From: Arthrinium phaeospermum
Lineage: Eukaryota > Ascomycota > Sordariomycetes > Amphisphaeriales > Apiosporaceae
Reading direction: 5' to 3'
Assembly: GCA_006503535.1 (NCBI GenBank)
Contig: QYRS01000002.1
Span: 310,001-374,000, forward strand
Length of the DNA stretch: 64,000 nt
The notes beneath the pieces were generated by a model. That model was not told the DNA's origin, did not search any database, and was given only the letters and a program-made list of their open reading frames with translations. Positions 1 to 13,100 of the stretch are shown in pieces. Both the position numbers and the translations under genes were made by a program. Within the stretch, counting starts at the first letter, position 1. The number at the start of each line of letters is the position of its first letter.

Positions 1-1
1 G

Positions 2-643
2 GCCGATGCGTTGATCCACAAGGTCCAGGGCGAGAGACCGGTCACGCTCATCGGCTACTCGATGGGCTCGAGAGTCATCTACGCGTGCCTGAACGAGCTA
101 GCCAACCGCAAAGCCTTCGGCCTGGTGGAGTCGGTCTGCCTGATCGGCGCCCCCGTGCCGTCGGACACCGTGTCCTGGCGGCGCATCCGCTCCGTGGTCC
201 CCGGCCGCATCGTCAACGTTTACTCGACCAAGGACTACCTGCTGGGCTACCTATACCGGACCAGCAGCCTGCAGTACGGCGTGGCGGGGCTGCAGCCCGT
301 GCACGGTGTCGCGGGCGCCGAGAATGTCGACGTCTCGGACATGGTGGACGGGCACACGCAGTACCGCTTCCTGATCGGGTCGATCCTGCAGAAGGTCGGG
401 GTCGAGGGCATCGACGCGGCCGTGGTGGGACAGCAGATGCGGGCGTTCCGCCGCGAGGAGGCGGACAAGAAAAAGAAGAAGGACGAGGAGAAGTTATCGC
501 CCGAGGCGCGGGACGCGCAGCTGGAGAGGGAGGCGGGGCGGTTGGCGGACGAGCAGGGGGTACTATTCGGGCGGAGATTCGGCGGAAGGAGGTGCCGAAG
601 CCGGCTTCGTCGGGGACGGAGGGGTCGCAGGTACACACTTTGA
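2..643 (+). CDS. DUF726-family alpha/beta hydrolase, 3' end (5' truncated by window)
   Basis: Only the last ~213 codons are present; the frame is already open at base 2. The visible part carries the nucleophile-elbow motif GYSMGSR (serine hydrolase type G-x-S-x-G), followed by the stretch LIGAPVPSD and the segment NVYSTKDYLLGYLYR, a pattern I associate with the DUF726/TMCO4-like hydrolases of fungi (Mil1-like, membrane-trafficking related). A lysine/glutamate-rich tail follows. The last ~30 codons become arginine/glycine-rich (RRGRRGRR), while the next frame reads a more ordinary hydrophilic tail (KEVPKPASSGTEGSQ) to a stop at 651, so the natural C-terminus may differ by a small frame change near base 560. 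The function (lipase-like or adaptor) cannot be told from this fragment. Confidence 0.8.
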   Translation, partial: ADALIHKVQGERPVTLIGYSMGSRVIYACLNELANRKAFGLVESVCLIGAPVPSDTVSWRRIRSVVPGRIVNVYSTKDYLLGYLYRTSSLQYGVAGLQPVHGVAGAENVDVSDMVDGHTQYRFLIGSILQKVGVEGIDAAVVGQQMRAFRREEADKKKKKDEEKLSPEARDAQLEREAGRLADEQGVLFGRRFGGRRCRSRLRRGRRGRRYTL

Positions 644-651
644 TGAAGTAG

Positions 652-3600
652 AAGGGGATATATGATAGGAGCGAGGGGCACAGATGATACCAATGAGATA
701 GATAGACGGGAATCGAATGCGGTTATTGGCGTCTGTTCTACACGGGTATCAAATCGACTTTGCTTGGAACGTCTTAAGAATGATATGGTCGGAGTTTCTA
801 TGTGTAAGTCTGGGCTGGTCTGTCTAGTCTTTGCGGTATGTAGTCCTGTTTGATGGGAGTGCCAACCCCCATATATTCGCATTGATGATGGCGGAGGATA
901 AACTCTTATCACATGTTTCCGTATCAGTGGCACGCAGATGCAAATCCTAGTCGAAACTCCTGACTGTTCTTTGACCTCACTACAAGCTTCTTTCAATATC
1001 TCGTTTCACCATATGTAGACATATGCCAGCAATGCAGGCCGTTGTTGCGAGGCGCCCCATGATTATTTGGAATAGGGGGGCTGGCTAGTTAAATGAGGCG
1101 TTGCGTGACTGCTTCAATTGCAACGATAGTCGAACAAACTCGTGACAATGGTTCAGTGATATCTACTCCCGAAGCTACGGGTGATATTTGTAGGTTGCAG
1201 CAGCACACCAAACTGTATATCCCAACTGACAAGAGGTGAAACTAGTAGTGCGCGTCTTCCGGTACGGAACGCAAACTAGACAAACTATGTGGAAGATGAC
1301 TAAGGGGAAGGCCTGGGTGGCTGAACTGCATAACTTTGATATGATACGAACAGGGGGCTGGAAAGGGAGGCGGCACTCACCCATGGAGGTTTGCAGTCGT
1401 GTGCCACTGGAGAAGGTCAAGTCAAAGCAACTCGAGTCAAGACATACTCATACGATAGTTTCACTTTGGAAGCATCTGGTTACTACTGAGCACAGTCCGC
1501 CACTAACTAAACTGCCCATGCAAAATGTAGCGATACTGGTATGAAGGCGATCGGAACTTCCTTAACAGCCCGGACACCGAACTCCGGATTCCCGTGCTGA
1601 TCAACGGGACTCGGTCAGCTCCAAGATCCACCCCCGCGCAGTCCCCCTTTTGTTCACGGGTGCTTCCGCGTAAGCGTTCTGCCCGACGTGACGCAGGGGA
1701 AGGAGTAGCCCTGTTTACTGAACCTAGGCTCGGGACTTGCCAGATGTCAATGTGCGGCGAGGATGCAGAGCCAACTCCGCATGTGCATGTAACACAGCTC
1801 AATTGCGCTCAAACCTAACTGGCATCTGGGATAATTCGGAACGGATTCGGAAGATGTCGGTATCGCAATGGACTGGTTTTGGTCACCAGGTAATACGTGA
1901 CGTGGGGTGTCCAGTTTACGATATTGCGATGGTGCGGGGGCTGAGTGGTTTGCTCGCATGATCTCTCGTGACTGGCAACTGTTCAGATGTCGAGTCGTAC
2001 CACCAGCATCTCGGGGGAAAAGCGGGGGTAACTCGTCTAGGTATTTAGAGTTGGGGGAATCGGTTCCTCTTGGTAAGCCCTCACTACATCCATCTCACAC
2101 ATCGTCGCATGCCTTCTATACCTAGCCCATCAGTCTTTTGGCATTTCAAATTCTCGGAGTAATTGCATCCATGTCATCGTGCTCAATGGCGACCCCCGAT
2201 TACCTGGTCTTTTTGCACTTCGAAGTGATTGGTTGACGAACGTGAACAAGTGGATACTTCGGAACATGCCCCTGCCCCTGTGAACACCACCACCCAGTCC
2301 GTACGAACTTCACAATGTTTCCGCCATTCCCCGTACAAACCCCGTGGAGCCCCGCCATTTTATACTCTTCCGACCAAGCCTTGGAAATCCACCAAGTGTT
2401 TTGTGTGTATCAGTAGGTATCGTCGCTTCTCCCCGGAAGTTGGACCCCCCATTCTCGGGAACCCGGGTCAATCAGTTGGATATGAGGCACTAGCTCCGGC
2501 CCTGCGCCATTGTCATCCTTCGGGATGTACTGGCATTGGCCGTCTGTCTAACCTCAGCTGATAAGCAGAACCACATGCCTGTCACGGTGTGCAAATGGAT
2601 CGACCAGCCAGCAGTTATGCGCGCGCCCAAACGGTAGACGACCGAGACGAAGTCGGAACCCACGACATCAACAATTTGTACGCCATGCCGTCGGCCGATA
2701 GACCAATTCTGGAACTCCGAGTCCGTCGCAAATGGACGACAGTCGTTTAGGCGCACGCGACCACGTGTGCTGGCTCCGCCCGCCGCCAGGAGACATCAGT
2801 CGACGACCTCGGCACGCCGCGCCGCGCCGCCGGAGACCGGGGCTGAATCGCAACGATCAAGGTGTTGGGGGCACGACGACGACGACGACCATATTCCCGA
2901 TGGATTCCACGAGGGAGTGGATGAGAAGGAACGAACGTCAACGAAGACGAGCACGGAGGTCACTGGCAAGTAGGTTGGGCCGCAACATCGACATTCGGCA
3001 GCGAGCCCGCGCGCCGGGCTACGACGCAAGTAACACCATGGAAGTTCATTCTGGGGCTGAAAGCCAGAAGGTCAGCCACGCACCCGCTGGCGGAGAACCT
3101 CGCTGAACGGCGACTGACACATTCTGCGTGGTTAGTAGAGAAGGGCAGTGAGGACAAACTCGCCGGTCGCTTGGATCCATCGATACGCTAGATGGCGGCG
3201 GTCGGACTCCATGATCCCTCGGCGCCCTAGGATTTCGGGAAGTGAGACGATAGGCTCATTGGTTGGAAGGCGCGGAATGCGTTGTGTTGAAATGCGTTGA
3301 TTGGGTAATATGGCAGAGTAGATGTCGGTCAATTGGTATTCAAGATCGTGCACCAAGTCTTGTTCGTCGCTTTACTGGAAAACACCGTGATCAATCAAAT
3401 CGAAACGGGCAATTCTGTCGAGCACCATCTCGGAATAGTGTCATGAAAATGCAAGCGTGGAAAAGTGTCCCAGCTTTCTAAATGTGGATCTGACGACCCT
3501 AACGTGCCACCAACGCACTCTTTTTGGACATGGTATGCAGTGACAGTGGTGTGATTTACTTTTCCTTCTTCATTTTCTTCAATTATGAATCCGAGCTGGA

Positions 3601-4938
3601 CTAGTACGTACGGAAGTAATGTATATGATAAACGTGACGAGTACAGACTGCGACAGCCATCACTCGACTCCGGCAGCTCGCGCTTCTCTGTCGGGATGCC
3701 AAAGAAAAACCGGGACAATACTTGTCTGCGCATGCGGGATTTTCCAAACGACCCCCATTTCAGCTTCGTGGTCTTGCCGTCGGAAGTTGAACTTAATGTC
3801 GCGTTTTATAGGAAAGCGACTCTGGCGAGTTGGGGAAAGATGGGATTTGGTGCCTACAGTATTTGACATAGCCACAAACGCCTATCTCCGGTGATGGTCG
3901 AAGAAATAGGGACCACTGGGTGGGGGTTTACGCTGCCACCAAGCCGCTTGATTCGCTTGCGGACATGCATTGCCAATCCGCTTCTCACGAACCCGCCAGA
4001 TCTGGAGGTCGTTGACTGATAACTCGGGTCTGCCCCAAATGCATGATTATTTAGCTCAGCACATAAGTGTGCCAACGAAGTGATGCATCTCAGACGTGTT
4101 AAGTGCTACCTGGCTCTAGCGGGCAATGCAGACAGCAGGAGCTTTCTGGCAGTGGGTGGGGTTTCAACCATTTCTCTGGGCCCGACAAAAAGGGCCCAAT
4201 CGCCTGAACCTCGTGTGCTGATTCGCCCCCTCCACTCTGGACTTGCCTTCTTGGGAAATGCCCCCAGAAGCAGCAAAAAAGTCAATTGCCACGAGGGAAG
4301 GGAGCAGCCGTCCAGAAATTGAACAATTTAAACCTCGATTCCCAGTCTTTCCCATCGAACGGTTCATCTTTTGCGCGTCGGTGCCGCTTTCCACAGCCGC
4401 AAGAAATGGGACTTCAAACGGTAGACGGACCAGGTTTTGGGTGCAACGTCCGGCACTAAGGCGAAGAATTGGGCCGGCAGTCCCCTGAAAACTGCCCTGA
4501 AAGCAATGGCCCAGCCCTGCACGGCCCGCTCAGAACCCGCTGTGGGCTGGCTTCTCAGAGGCGACAACGCGATTGGGGGCACCTGCGCACCAATTCCGCG
4601 CCTCGCATCGCAATTTTTGGGAAATCAGAACACCGAAATCTCTCCATGAAACCCGTTATTTCATGCAGATCGATGGGCTGATTTGCTGAGATTAGGATCA
4701 GGTAGATCCAGACCCTGGGGAGTGGAGGAGTCTTCTTTCCTCCAGGGGTCTCCATCGCATGTTTCCCTGGGAGAAAAAATGGAAACGAAAAAGATCAAAA
4801 GACGAACCTCTGCCCACTGCTTGACGCAGCAGCATCTAGTCCACTGTTCAGTCGCCCATCGCATGATCTAGGCACATGTAAGCAGAAAAGCACCATCGAA
4901 ACCCACGATAACACTACTACCAAGGGCGTCAAGTCAAC
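652..4938. other. 4.3-kb gene-poor spacer
   Basis: No reading frame here shows a recognisable domain, signal peptide or spliceable structure; the open frames are short and lie on both strands without conserved motifs. A short (ACG)5 microsatellite lies at 2873-2887. The last ~200 bases are the presumed promoter and leader of the FAD monooxygenase. I see no tRNA or transposon ends. Confidence 0.6.
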
Positions 4939-6509
4939 ATGTCGGTCCCATCGTCGGATTTCAAGGTCATCATCGCGGGCGGCAGCGTCGCGGGCCTGAC
5001 CCTGGCCAACGCCCTGGAGAAGGCGGGCGTCGACTACGTGCTGCTGGAGAAGCGCGACATCGCGCCCGAGCTGGGGTTCGCCCTGCTGATTCTGCCGTGC
5101 ACCACCATCGTCCACGACCAGCTGGGCGTCTCCAAGCGGTACCTGCCGCCCGCCATCCCCTTCAGCACCCGGGACCACTTCGACGAGCGGGGCGGCGTGG
5201 TCAGCCGCAGCAACGAGGGTACCCTCATCGGCGAGAAGTAGGTCATGATTGATACTTCCTCATAGACAGTGGAAGGGGGGAATGGCGAAGAGTAGAGGAT
5301 TGCTCAGCGTAGAAACATGTGCTAACGAGGAGGTGATGGTGGCGTTTCACAGGGGAAAGCGGCCTTTGATCATGATTGAGCGCAGCCGGTACCTCTGCGC
5401 CCTGCGCGACAGCATCAGCGACCAATCCAAGCTGCGCGCGCGCGAGGGTATTGTTGGTTATGAGGAGGGGCCCGACGGCGTGACCGTGACGACGGATAAG
5501 GGCAACCGCATCCAGGGAAGCATACTGGTCGGAGCGGACGGCGTCCACAGCTCGATCCGCTCCATGCTGTATCCCAAAATTGATACCACCAAACGTGCGT
5601 CTCATTTGACTCCTCTTGGTCCCGAAAAGCGAAGCGCTAACACGAGGCCCTGGTTACAGAGTTCGAGACGACTTTCCGCGTACTCATCGGCACATCATTC
5701 AACCACGACGTAGATAAGTAAGTCAATATTTCATCTGGGGGCCCAATCGCTCAAACCAGAGCGCCTTCTAAACTGACACACCGAGCAGCAAGGAGAAGCT
5801 CCTGATGAAGGAAGGATCCACGAACCACACCATCTCCCCGGGCGTGGGCGGCCTGGCCTGCGCGTCGATCCCCGGCAAGATCTTCTGGGCCATGTACATC
5901 CCGCTGGAGAAGAAGCCGCTGCCCGAGTCGGGCAAGCGGACGTACTCGGAGAGCGACATCGAGGAGGCCATCGCCGAGTGCTGGGACGTGCACTGCTGCG
6001 CCGAGTCGACGTTTGGCGACCTGTACCGCAGCCGCACGGCGACCATCATGGTGCCGCTCGAGGAAGGGGTGGTGGACCTGCCGTGGAGCAGCCCCGGGGG
6101 CCGCGTGGCGCTGGTGGGCGACGCCGTGCACAAGACGACGGCGACGCTGGGGCTGGGCGGCAACGCGGCCGTCGACGGGGTGTGTTACTTGACCAACGAG
6201 CTGATCCCCCTGCTGCGGCGGACCATCACCGGCCAGGAGGGCAGTAGGCAGCCGACGGCGGCGGAGCTGCAGCAGGTCATGAAGACGTACGAGACGAAGC
6301 AGCGGCCCCGGGCGGCGTACGCGATGAATGCTTCTTACTACGCGACGCGGTTCGAGACGCTGCACAGCTGGTGGGCGTGGGCGGTAAAGTGGGTTTACGG
6401 CCTGCTGCCGGTGGGGTTCAAGGTGCGCGTCTTTTCCGACTTCAATGGCAGCGCCCCCGTCTTCGACTGGCTGCCCCATCCCGACGCCGAGGGCAAGAAG
6501 GAGCAGTGA
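4939..6509 (+). CDS. FAD-dependent monooxygenase (PaxM/meroterpenoid-epoxidase-like), 4 exons
   Basis: Four exons: 4939-5237, 5353-5594, 5660-5717 and 5789-6509 (introns 115, 65 and 71 nt, all GT-AG), 439 residues. The N-terminal dinucleotide-binding motif IIAGGSVAGL (residues ~11-20) binds the ADP of FAD; GADGVHSS (~160) is the class A monooxygenase DG motif; GDAVHK (~310) is the FAD-ribityl motif, with V where most family members have A. The following TLGLGGN resembles the NLGQGGN of the PaxM type but lacks the Gln. A Trp-rich hydrophobic stretch near the C-terminus (HSWWAWAVKWVYGLLP) could associate with membranes. The length fits group A flavoprotein monooxygenases. No prenyltransferase, cyclase, PKS or P450 lies nearby, so this looks like a stand-alone hydroxylase or epoxidase; the substrate is unknown. 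It reads toward the acyl-CoA oxidase on the same strand. Confidence 0.9.
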
Positions 6510-7099
6510 GGGACAATGCTGGATTGACTGGTATCTTTGATTCCCTATCTTTGCTTCATTTCACATGTGATCAGTTCCCAAGTCTGATTGAGACCGCCCT
6601 AACTGGGGAGAGCGGGAAGTGGAGCGGCTTGTCGATGATTCATAAGCTTGGCCTGTGAGACAAGTGGAAATGATGGAGCGTCACGATCATGAGTCGCGCT
6701 CAGCTGAAAGTTGCCGACCTAATAAGTCAGAGGGTCAATCATCCCGGTGGGGCGAAACCAGCTATCGACTGCCTTGCTGCTTTGCTTTGCCAGGAGCCAG
6801 GGGCCAGATCAGCACTCTACACTACCCGAAGGCCTCGGCTGGCTCAACCATTTTCTGGGCCGAAATAGCGTCCGTCGTCATTCAACTCGGCAAGGCGTTG
6901 GTTGTTTGTGTCGGACAGGAAGGAGCATTGATTCAATCAATTGTCGCGCAAGCAAACATTCATGTACCATACATCTTAATCGTACTTTTTTTTCTACCCT
7001 GTCGTATCAATTGATTGAGCGTTATCATCCAACAAACCACAGCAGCAGCAGCAATTGAGGGTCAGTACTTAATTCAATCGCAACAACTCACCCGTAATC
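6510..7099. other. Intergenic: monooxygenase 3' end and acyl-CoA oxidase promoter
   Basis: No gene seen. The last ~80 bases contain short CAG repeats (near 7040) and an A/C-rich leader just before the acyl-CoA oxidase start codon. Short open frames here have no family features. Confidence 0.5.
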
Positions 7100-9281
7100 A
7101 TGCCGCCCAATCCGCCGTGGGTCAAGAAGCTGGCCGTCGCCTCGCCCCACGGGGCCGAGCTGCTCGCCAAGGAGCGCGCCTCCAGCAACATCGACGTCGA
7201 CCAGCTGGCCGAGTACATGTTCACGCCGGAGGCCCTGGACCGGCGCGAGCGCGTGCTGAAGGTGCTGGCCGCCGACCCCGTCTTCGACAAGGCGCAGAAC
7301 TACTTCCAGGGCCGCGACGCCCGCATCAAGGCCTCGCTCGGCAAGGCCAAGCGCCTCACCCAGCTCGCCGTCCAACACAAGTGGTCCCCGGAGGACCACG
7401 CCTGCGCCAACGACCTGCTGACCGAGGTGACGCCCTACCGGCTGCACGACACCATGTTCCTCATCACCCTGCGCGAGCAGGGCACGCCGGAGCAGCAGAA
7501 GCTGTTTTTGAAGAAGGCGGAGAACTATGAGATCATTGGCTGCTACGCTCAGGTATGTGCTTGCTTTCAATTAATTGCTACTTGGAGCAATCAGCTCACT
7601 GTACTAAATCCAATTGAATTAGACCGAGCTAGGCCACGGCTCCAACGTCCGCGGCCTGGAGACGACGGCGACGTGGAACCAGGCGGACAAGACGTTCATC
7701 CTCCACTCGCCCACGCTAACGGCCTCCAAGTGGTGGATCGGCACGTTGGGCAAGACGGCCAACTACGCCGTCGTCATGGCCCAGCTCATCGTGCACGGCA
7801 AGCACTACGGGCCCCACCCCTTCCTGGTGCAGATCCGGGACCTCAAGACGCACGCGGTCCTGCCCGACGTGCACGTCGGCGACATCGGCCCCAAGTTTGG
7901 CTTCAACACCATGGACAACGGCTTCCTGCTCCTCAACCAGCTCAAGGTGCCCCACGTCAATATGCTGGCCCGCTTCTCGCGCGTCGACCCGGAGACCGGC
8001 AAGTACCAGCGGCCCGCCAACCCGTCGCTCATCTACGGCACCCTGACCTGGGTCCGCAGCAACATTGTCTTGCAGTCCGGCTCCACCCTGGCGCGCGGCG
8101 TCACCATCGCGACGCGCTACTGCGCCGTCCGCCGCCAGTTCCAGGACCTCGACGCCGCCAAGGACGCCGTCGGCGAGAACCAGGTGCTCAACTACACCAT
8201 GGTCCAGTACCGCCTGCTGCCGCTGCTGGCCGCCACCTACGCCCTGCACTTCACCGGCCAGAGCATGGTCCGCCTCTACCAGGAAAACCAGAAGCGCATG
8301 TCGGCCGCCGCCGCCGACGGCCAATCGGACGCGCGCCGCCGCCCGGGGCCCGAGGAGCTGAACCCGGGCACCGACCTGCTCGCGGACCTGCACGCGACCT
8401 CGTGCGCGCTCAAGGCGTACGGCAGCACCGTCGCCGGCGAGGGCCTCGAGACCTGCCGCCGCGCCTGCGGCGGGCACGGCTACAGCTCCTTCTCGGGCAT
8501 CGGCTCCTTCTACGCCGACTACCTGCCGACCCTGACCTGGGAGGGCGACAACTACATGCTGACGCAGCAGGTGTGCCGGTACCTCCTCAAGTCGGCCCGG
8601 GCCGTCGTCGCGGGCAAGGCCGGCGACAACGACACCACCCGCATCCTCAAGACGTACCTCGACCGCCGCGACACCACGGGCGCCGCCTACGACATCCTCG
8701 CCTCGGACGCGGACCTCGTCGCCGCCTACGCCTGGCGCGTCGCCCACCTGACCTTCGAGGCCCTGCAGCGCCGCGACGTCGAGAAGCAGTCGTGGAACTC
8801 GCTGCTCGTCGACTTTTATCGGCTCAGCACCGCGCACGCGCAGTACATGGTCGTCAAGTCCTTCTACGACGCCCTCTTCGAGCCGACCCAGGCGCGGGCC
8901 CTCGAGAACTCCCTGGACCGGCAGTCCGTCGCCGTCCTGCACAAGCTGTTCCGGCTGTTTGCGCTGCATACCCTCGTCGAGCGCGAGGCGGACGAGTTCT
9001 TCGCCGCCGCCGCGACGACGGCGCGGCAGATTGCGTTGGCGCGGCGGGCGGTCATGGCGCTGCTGGGGGAGGTTCGGCCGCATGCCGTTAGGTTGGTGGA
9101 TGCGTGGAAGTTTCCCGATTGGCAGCTGGATTCCAGCTTGGGGCGCTACGACGGGCGCGTGTACGAGGATATGTTCCATCGGGCGAGCGAGCTGAACCCG
9201 CTGAATGAGGTGGTGTTTGACTCGAACCCGAATAGCAGTGTCTTGTTCCGCGGGGAGGGGGGGATTTCGAGTAAGCTTTAG
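7100..9281 (+). CDS. Peroxisomal acyl-CoA oxidase (PTS1 SKL), 2 exons
   Basis: Exons 7100-7552 and 7623-9281 (70-nt GT-AG intron) give 703 residues, the usual length of fungal acyl-CoA oxidases. This enzyme makes the first beta-oxidation step in peroxisomes, acyl-CoA to trans-2-enoyl-CoA with H2O2 release. The splice junction restores the FAD-domain motif CYAQTELGHGSN; later come GEGLETCRRACGGHGY and LTWEGDN, whose Glu is the family's catalytic base. The C-terminus is SSKL, a canonical type 1 peroxisomal targeting signal, independent support that the reading frame is right to its end. All key residues are present and no break is seen. The long open frame on the opposite strand of exon 2 is a by-product of high GC3. 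Whether it prefers long or short acyl chains cannot be told. Confidence 0.95.
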
Positions 9282-10130
9282 AGGGTCTTGTTTTATTACA
9301 ACATCCGCCTCTCATGTTAGTTTATCGATCGGTGTCGGGTATCGACGCGTGGGGTTTAGATGTAGAGGTGGCGGGCATTTTGGGACGCATATCAGACACA
9401 ACTACAATATAGATAGAGACCAATAGAGCTCTCTTTGTCCATTATGGTGGATATCGCCCTCAATACCTGCCACAGTATTTGGTGCATAAGTGCAAGCGTA
9501 CAAATGCAGGTGACCTTGTCTTCATCGCCTCCATTGTCTCTATTTCAATTTGGCATCACAATTAGCACGTTAACCTTATCAACACCATTAAACACCTGCA
9601 ACGGTACATCAGAAATAGGATTTTGGCGTATACGATCAACAGTGGACAAGAGAGAACAGTTGGGCTGCCGCTACTCAGGCCAACGAAGTCCACCCAGTAC
9701 ATACATAGTCACCAAGTGCATCTCAACTTGTAGCTGTTTCTCAATACTTGGATCCAAGTCTGGTGAGCCTACTCCATCACCACCAGCTTCGTCTCGCGAC
9801 TGGCCAGCGTTGAACGTGGAATGAAGCCTAGGATTGAACACTTGCATATTAGAAATAGAGTGATTCGTCAGATGCCGGGTAAGTATCCACACTGAATTAA
9901 TTGCTACTGCATGGCCAACTTCTGGGCTTGCAGTTCCAGGATACTGTCCGCAATTCATTGGTCCGATTTTGGGGTGACACGGGGGTGGAGTCGGTTGATC
10001 CTGTTCCTCCCCCCGCTCTCCAACCCAACAACGTCAACCAGTTACTCAAAACTCGTAGCTTGCACCTCATCACATCCATTTGAGCCATTTCCATTTCCTT
10101 TCATTGACTTAATGCGTCTTCGCATTCACG
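9282..10130. other. Intergenic, no gene recognised
   Basis: Between the acyl-CoA oxidase stop and the Clr5-ankyrin start. Open frames of up to ~130 codons lack domains and have no plausible splice partners. The pyrimidine-rich stretch near 10080-10125 is the likely leader of the next gene. Confidence 0.5.
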
Positions 10131-13100
10131 ATGACTTCCCTGCCTCCACCCCGTCCAAGCCTATTGTGGCAGCCGAGAGACTACACCAATTGGGATGCCA
10201 ACAGAGACCGAATTTACGAGTACTATCTGGTCCATAAGAACGACCGCGGTAGAACGAAGCGACTGATGGAGGAACTCCATGGATTCCCCGAGTTTCCGTA
10301 AGTATCATTAGTTCTGCCTCCTGTGTCTATCGATTCTCACAGTTGCTAGTATGGCTACATGGGAGCATGTCCTTCGAGAACACTTCAAGTTCCGCAAGAA
10401 TCTCAGCGACGACGATTGGTCACCCCTTCGCCATCATGTTGCCAAGAGACGCAGACTTGGGAAAGAGGCATTCGCAGTAGACCTATGCGGTGTCCAGATA
10501 TCGAAAAGGCGTGTCGATAAGTACGTCCCCAGGAAAATAGCACTTGATGGTGAGTTCATGGCCCTTACATATCGATCGGTCCACCGTTCATGATTCATGT
10601 ATTTAATTCGATGGCAGCTAGTAGCCCCAAACTGCCTCGAGACATACGGATCAGGACGCCACCACCACCCTTCGCATATCGAGAGGTCCAAAGACGGATG
10701 AATATCTCAGAGTTACCACTGTCTTCATCCTCGGAAGCAGCTGCGATCAAAGATATGCTACCAATGTGGATCGCTGACGTGCGCAGGAACTCACCCTTTA
10801 ACCAGACCATCCTCCGGCTTCAGCTTTGTTGTAAGTCTTTTACTAGATAAGCAATAGTTATTCGTGCATTGTGTTACTGACAACAAGAAACAGTCGAATC
10901 GTACCTAGTTACGGATAATGGCCTACGAGACTCCTTCGCATCTCTTTCGCAAACGTACCAGCAATATCCGCCCCCCAGACTATTTGGCGCATGTACCACC
11001 TTGGAAATACTATCGTTTGCTTGTTTCTCGTCATCAAGTGCAGCAGACATGCCTCAACCTCGCCCCTTACTCGATTGGATTGGCAAGGTTGCCGACCTAC
11101 GTTTCTTAGACGGCATCTTTTCTGCGAACACACCGACGCTGCTTGAGTTCTGGGCAAACCTTCTTCGAATGGCCTATTCTTATTCAAGCCCCGAGGCATT
11201 TAATTGCCTGATCGAAGTTGGGCGTAGGGCTGCAAATAGACAATGGGCCCAGTTTTGCCTATCTTTTTGCTGGGATATCTACAGATCAAGGCGAATCAGA
11301 GACAGTGGGTCTTTGGCCTACGTGAGCAATGTGATTGAGACTGAGTTCTTGGGGAAAAGACTTGGGATTGAACCTATCTCCCTTTGGAAGAAGGCTTCAT
11401 GGCAAAACGACGTTGCCATGATGAAGATATTGGTCCACGCAGGCTGCAGGTTTTCCGACTTGCCTATCATGGTACAAGAAAATTGCCTCAGGCAGGTTCT
11501 TTCAAATGCCACTTGCTTGAGCTATCTGCTTGAAAGTGGTATGACCACTGCCCCTGTACTGGAAGATGGAGTGTACTGGCGCGGGCCGAAGCAACCGATA
11601 CTTGCCAGGGACATCCTATGGGTTCAGGATTGCGAGTCCCCGATGCTTCTCGAGCAGTTTTACAAGAGTGGGTTGCGAGGCGATGATAGCGTCACGGTGT
11701 CTGGCATCTACAGAGCTGCTTCTGTCAGTCTTGCCTCATTGAAGCATTACATGGAAACGACTCCGTGTGCAATAGTCAAAACCAAAAGAGTGCTCCTGGA
11801 GATCGCCCTGTCGGAAACAGCTGCCCAGGGACGTTGTAACGTTATTGATTGCCTCCTGGATTACGGCGTCGACCCCAACGTCCCTTCTCTCGGCGGGAAC
11901 AAGTTCAGCGGCCTCGATTCATCTCCGAAATATTGGAATCCAACACTGCGTGCGATCGCAACTTGCAACTTGGAAGCAGTGGAAAGACTTTCCTTCCGGC
12001 ATCCTTCACTTGACTGCCACGATTGCTTTATCAGCGTGTTTTCCCAGCCAAACGACGATGACTGGGTTGATACCATCGAGCTACTCAAGACGTTAGGTCT
12101 CGATCCGCAAAGGCTTGGAGATGATGAAGTTGTACAAGCGTCTTTTTTTAGATGTGGACATTGGAATCCGGAGGGATTTTCACGACTTTTTCTCCTTTTC
12201 GATCTGTATAACATCCCATTTGACAAGAAGATTGATGGGATGAGCTTTCTGCATTTGGCGATCCGACACCATTGCACTCTCTCCACCGTGGAAGTTTTGT
12301 TACGCCACGGTGTTGATGCTGACCCAGAACTGCTGTACGATGCGTTACAGTCCGAATCGCAAGACAGAGAGGGGATTGTGCAGTTGCTTCTGGCGCTTGG
12401 CATAGACCCGTCCGCTGGTGACGCGAGTCGTCTTCTTGAAGCCACGCTCGCGCAACGAGTCCCGTCGCAAACAAGAAAGGAGGAGAGCCTCAGATTGTAT
12501 TGCTTGATGTTGAAACGCGGTGTAAGATGGCCTGTTAAGCCGCCAACATGCGCGATCAACCTGATCGTATTGCTTCTTGGAGTTGAGGCTGATGATTGTT
12601 TAATCATGGACGTCTTGGATGCCGGATATGATCTCAATTTGAAAGGTCAACACGACCCAAGAACCCCTTTGATGGAAGCAATCGAAATGGACCGCTTGAG
12701 ACTGGCGCTCGATTTCATTCGCCGAGGGGCGAATGTCAATGTGATGAACGTTCCCCAATATGGGCTTGCTGGACCACAAATCACTGCGCTTCACGTTGCA
12801 TGCGGCATGGGTGCACCGTTGTCATTCATTCGCACATTAATCGACGTTGGGGCACAGGTGAATGCAGGCTCAGAGATCGAGGCACCTACGAGTTTGGATT
12901 GTGCTATTGTTGCTGGGCATCTGAACATAGCGTCTTTCTTGATAGCGCATGGAGCATCTGTCAATGCGACAGTCAAGGCTGTCGGCAATGAGCTTTGGTA
13001 TCACGTGTGCCTACCAAAGGGCGCACGCTCGCCTTTGGACATCGCAGCTTCGAGCGGCAACCTGGAGATGTGTCAACTGCTTTACGACCTTGGAGGTAGA

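Noticed and set aside
7716..9179. 487-codon open frame on the minus strand inside the acyl-CoA oxidase gene
   Set aside because: Low-complexity Arg/Gly/Val text without domains; a by-product of GC-rich third positions on the real strand.
4939..9281. Secondary-metabolite gene cluster around the FAD monooxygenase
   Set aside because: No backbone enzyme, prenyltransferase, cyclase, P450 or transporter nearby; the acyl-CoA oxidase is an ordinary beta-oxidation enzyme.
9435..9824. 129-codon frame after the acyl-CoA oxidase
   Set aside because: No signal, domain or splice partner; composition as in spacer DNA.
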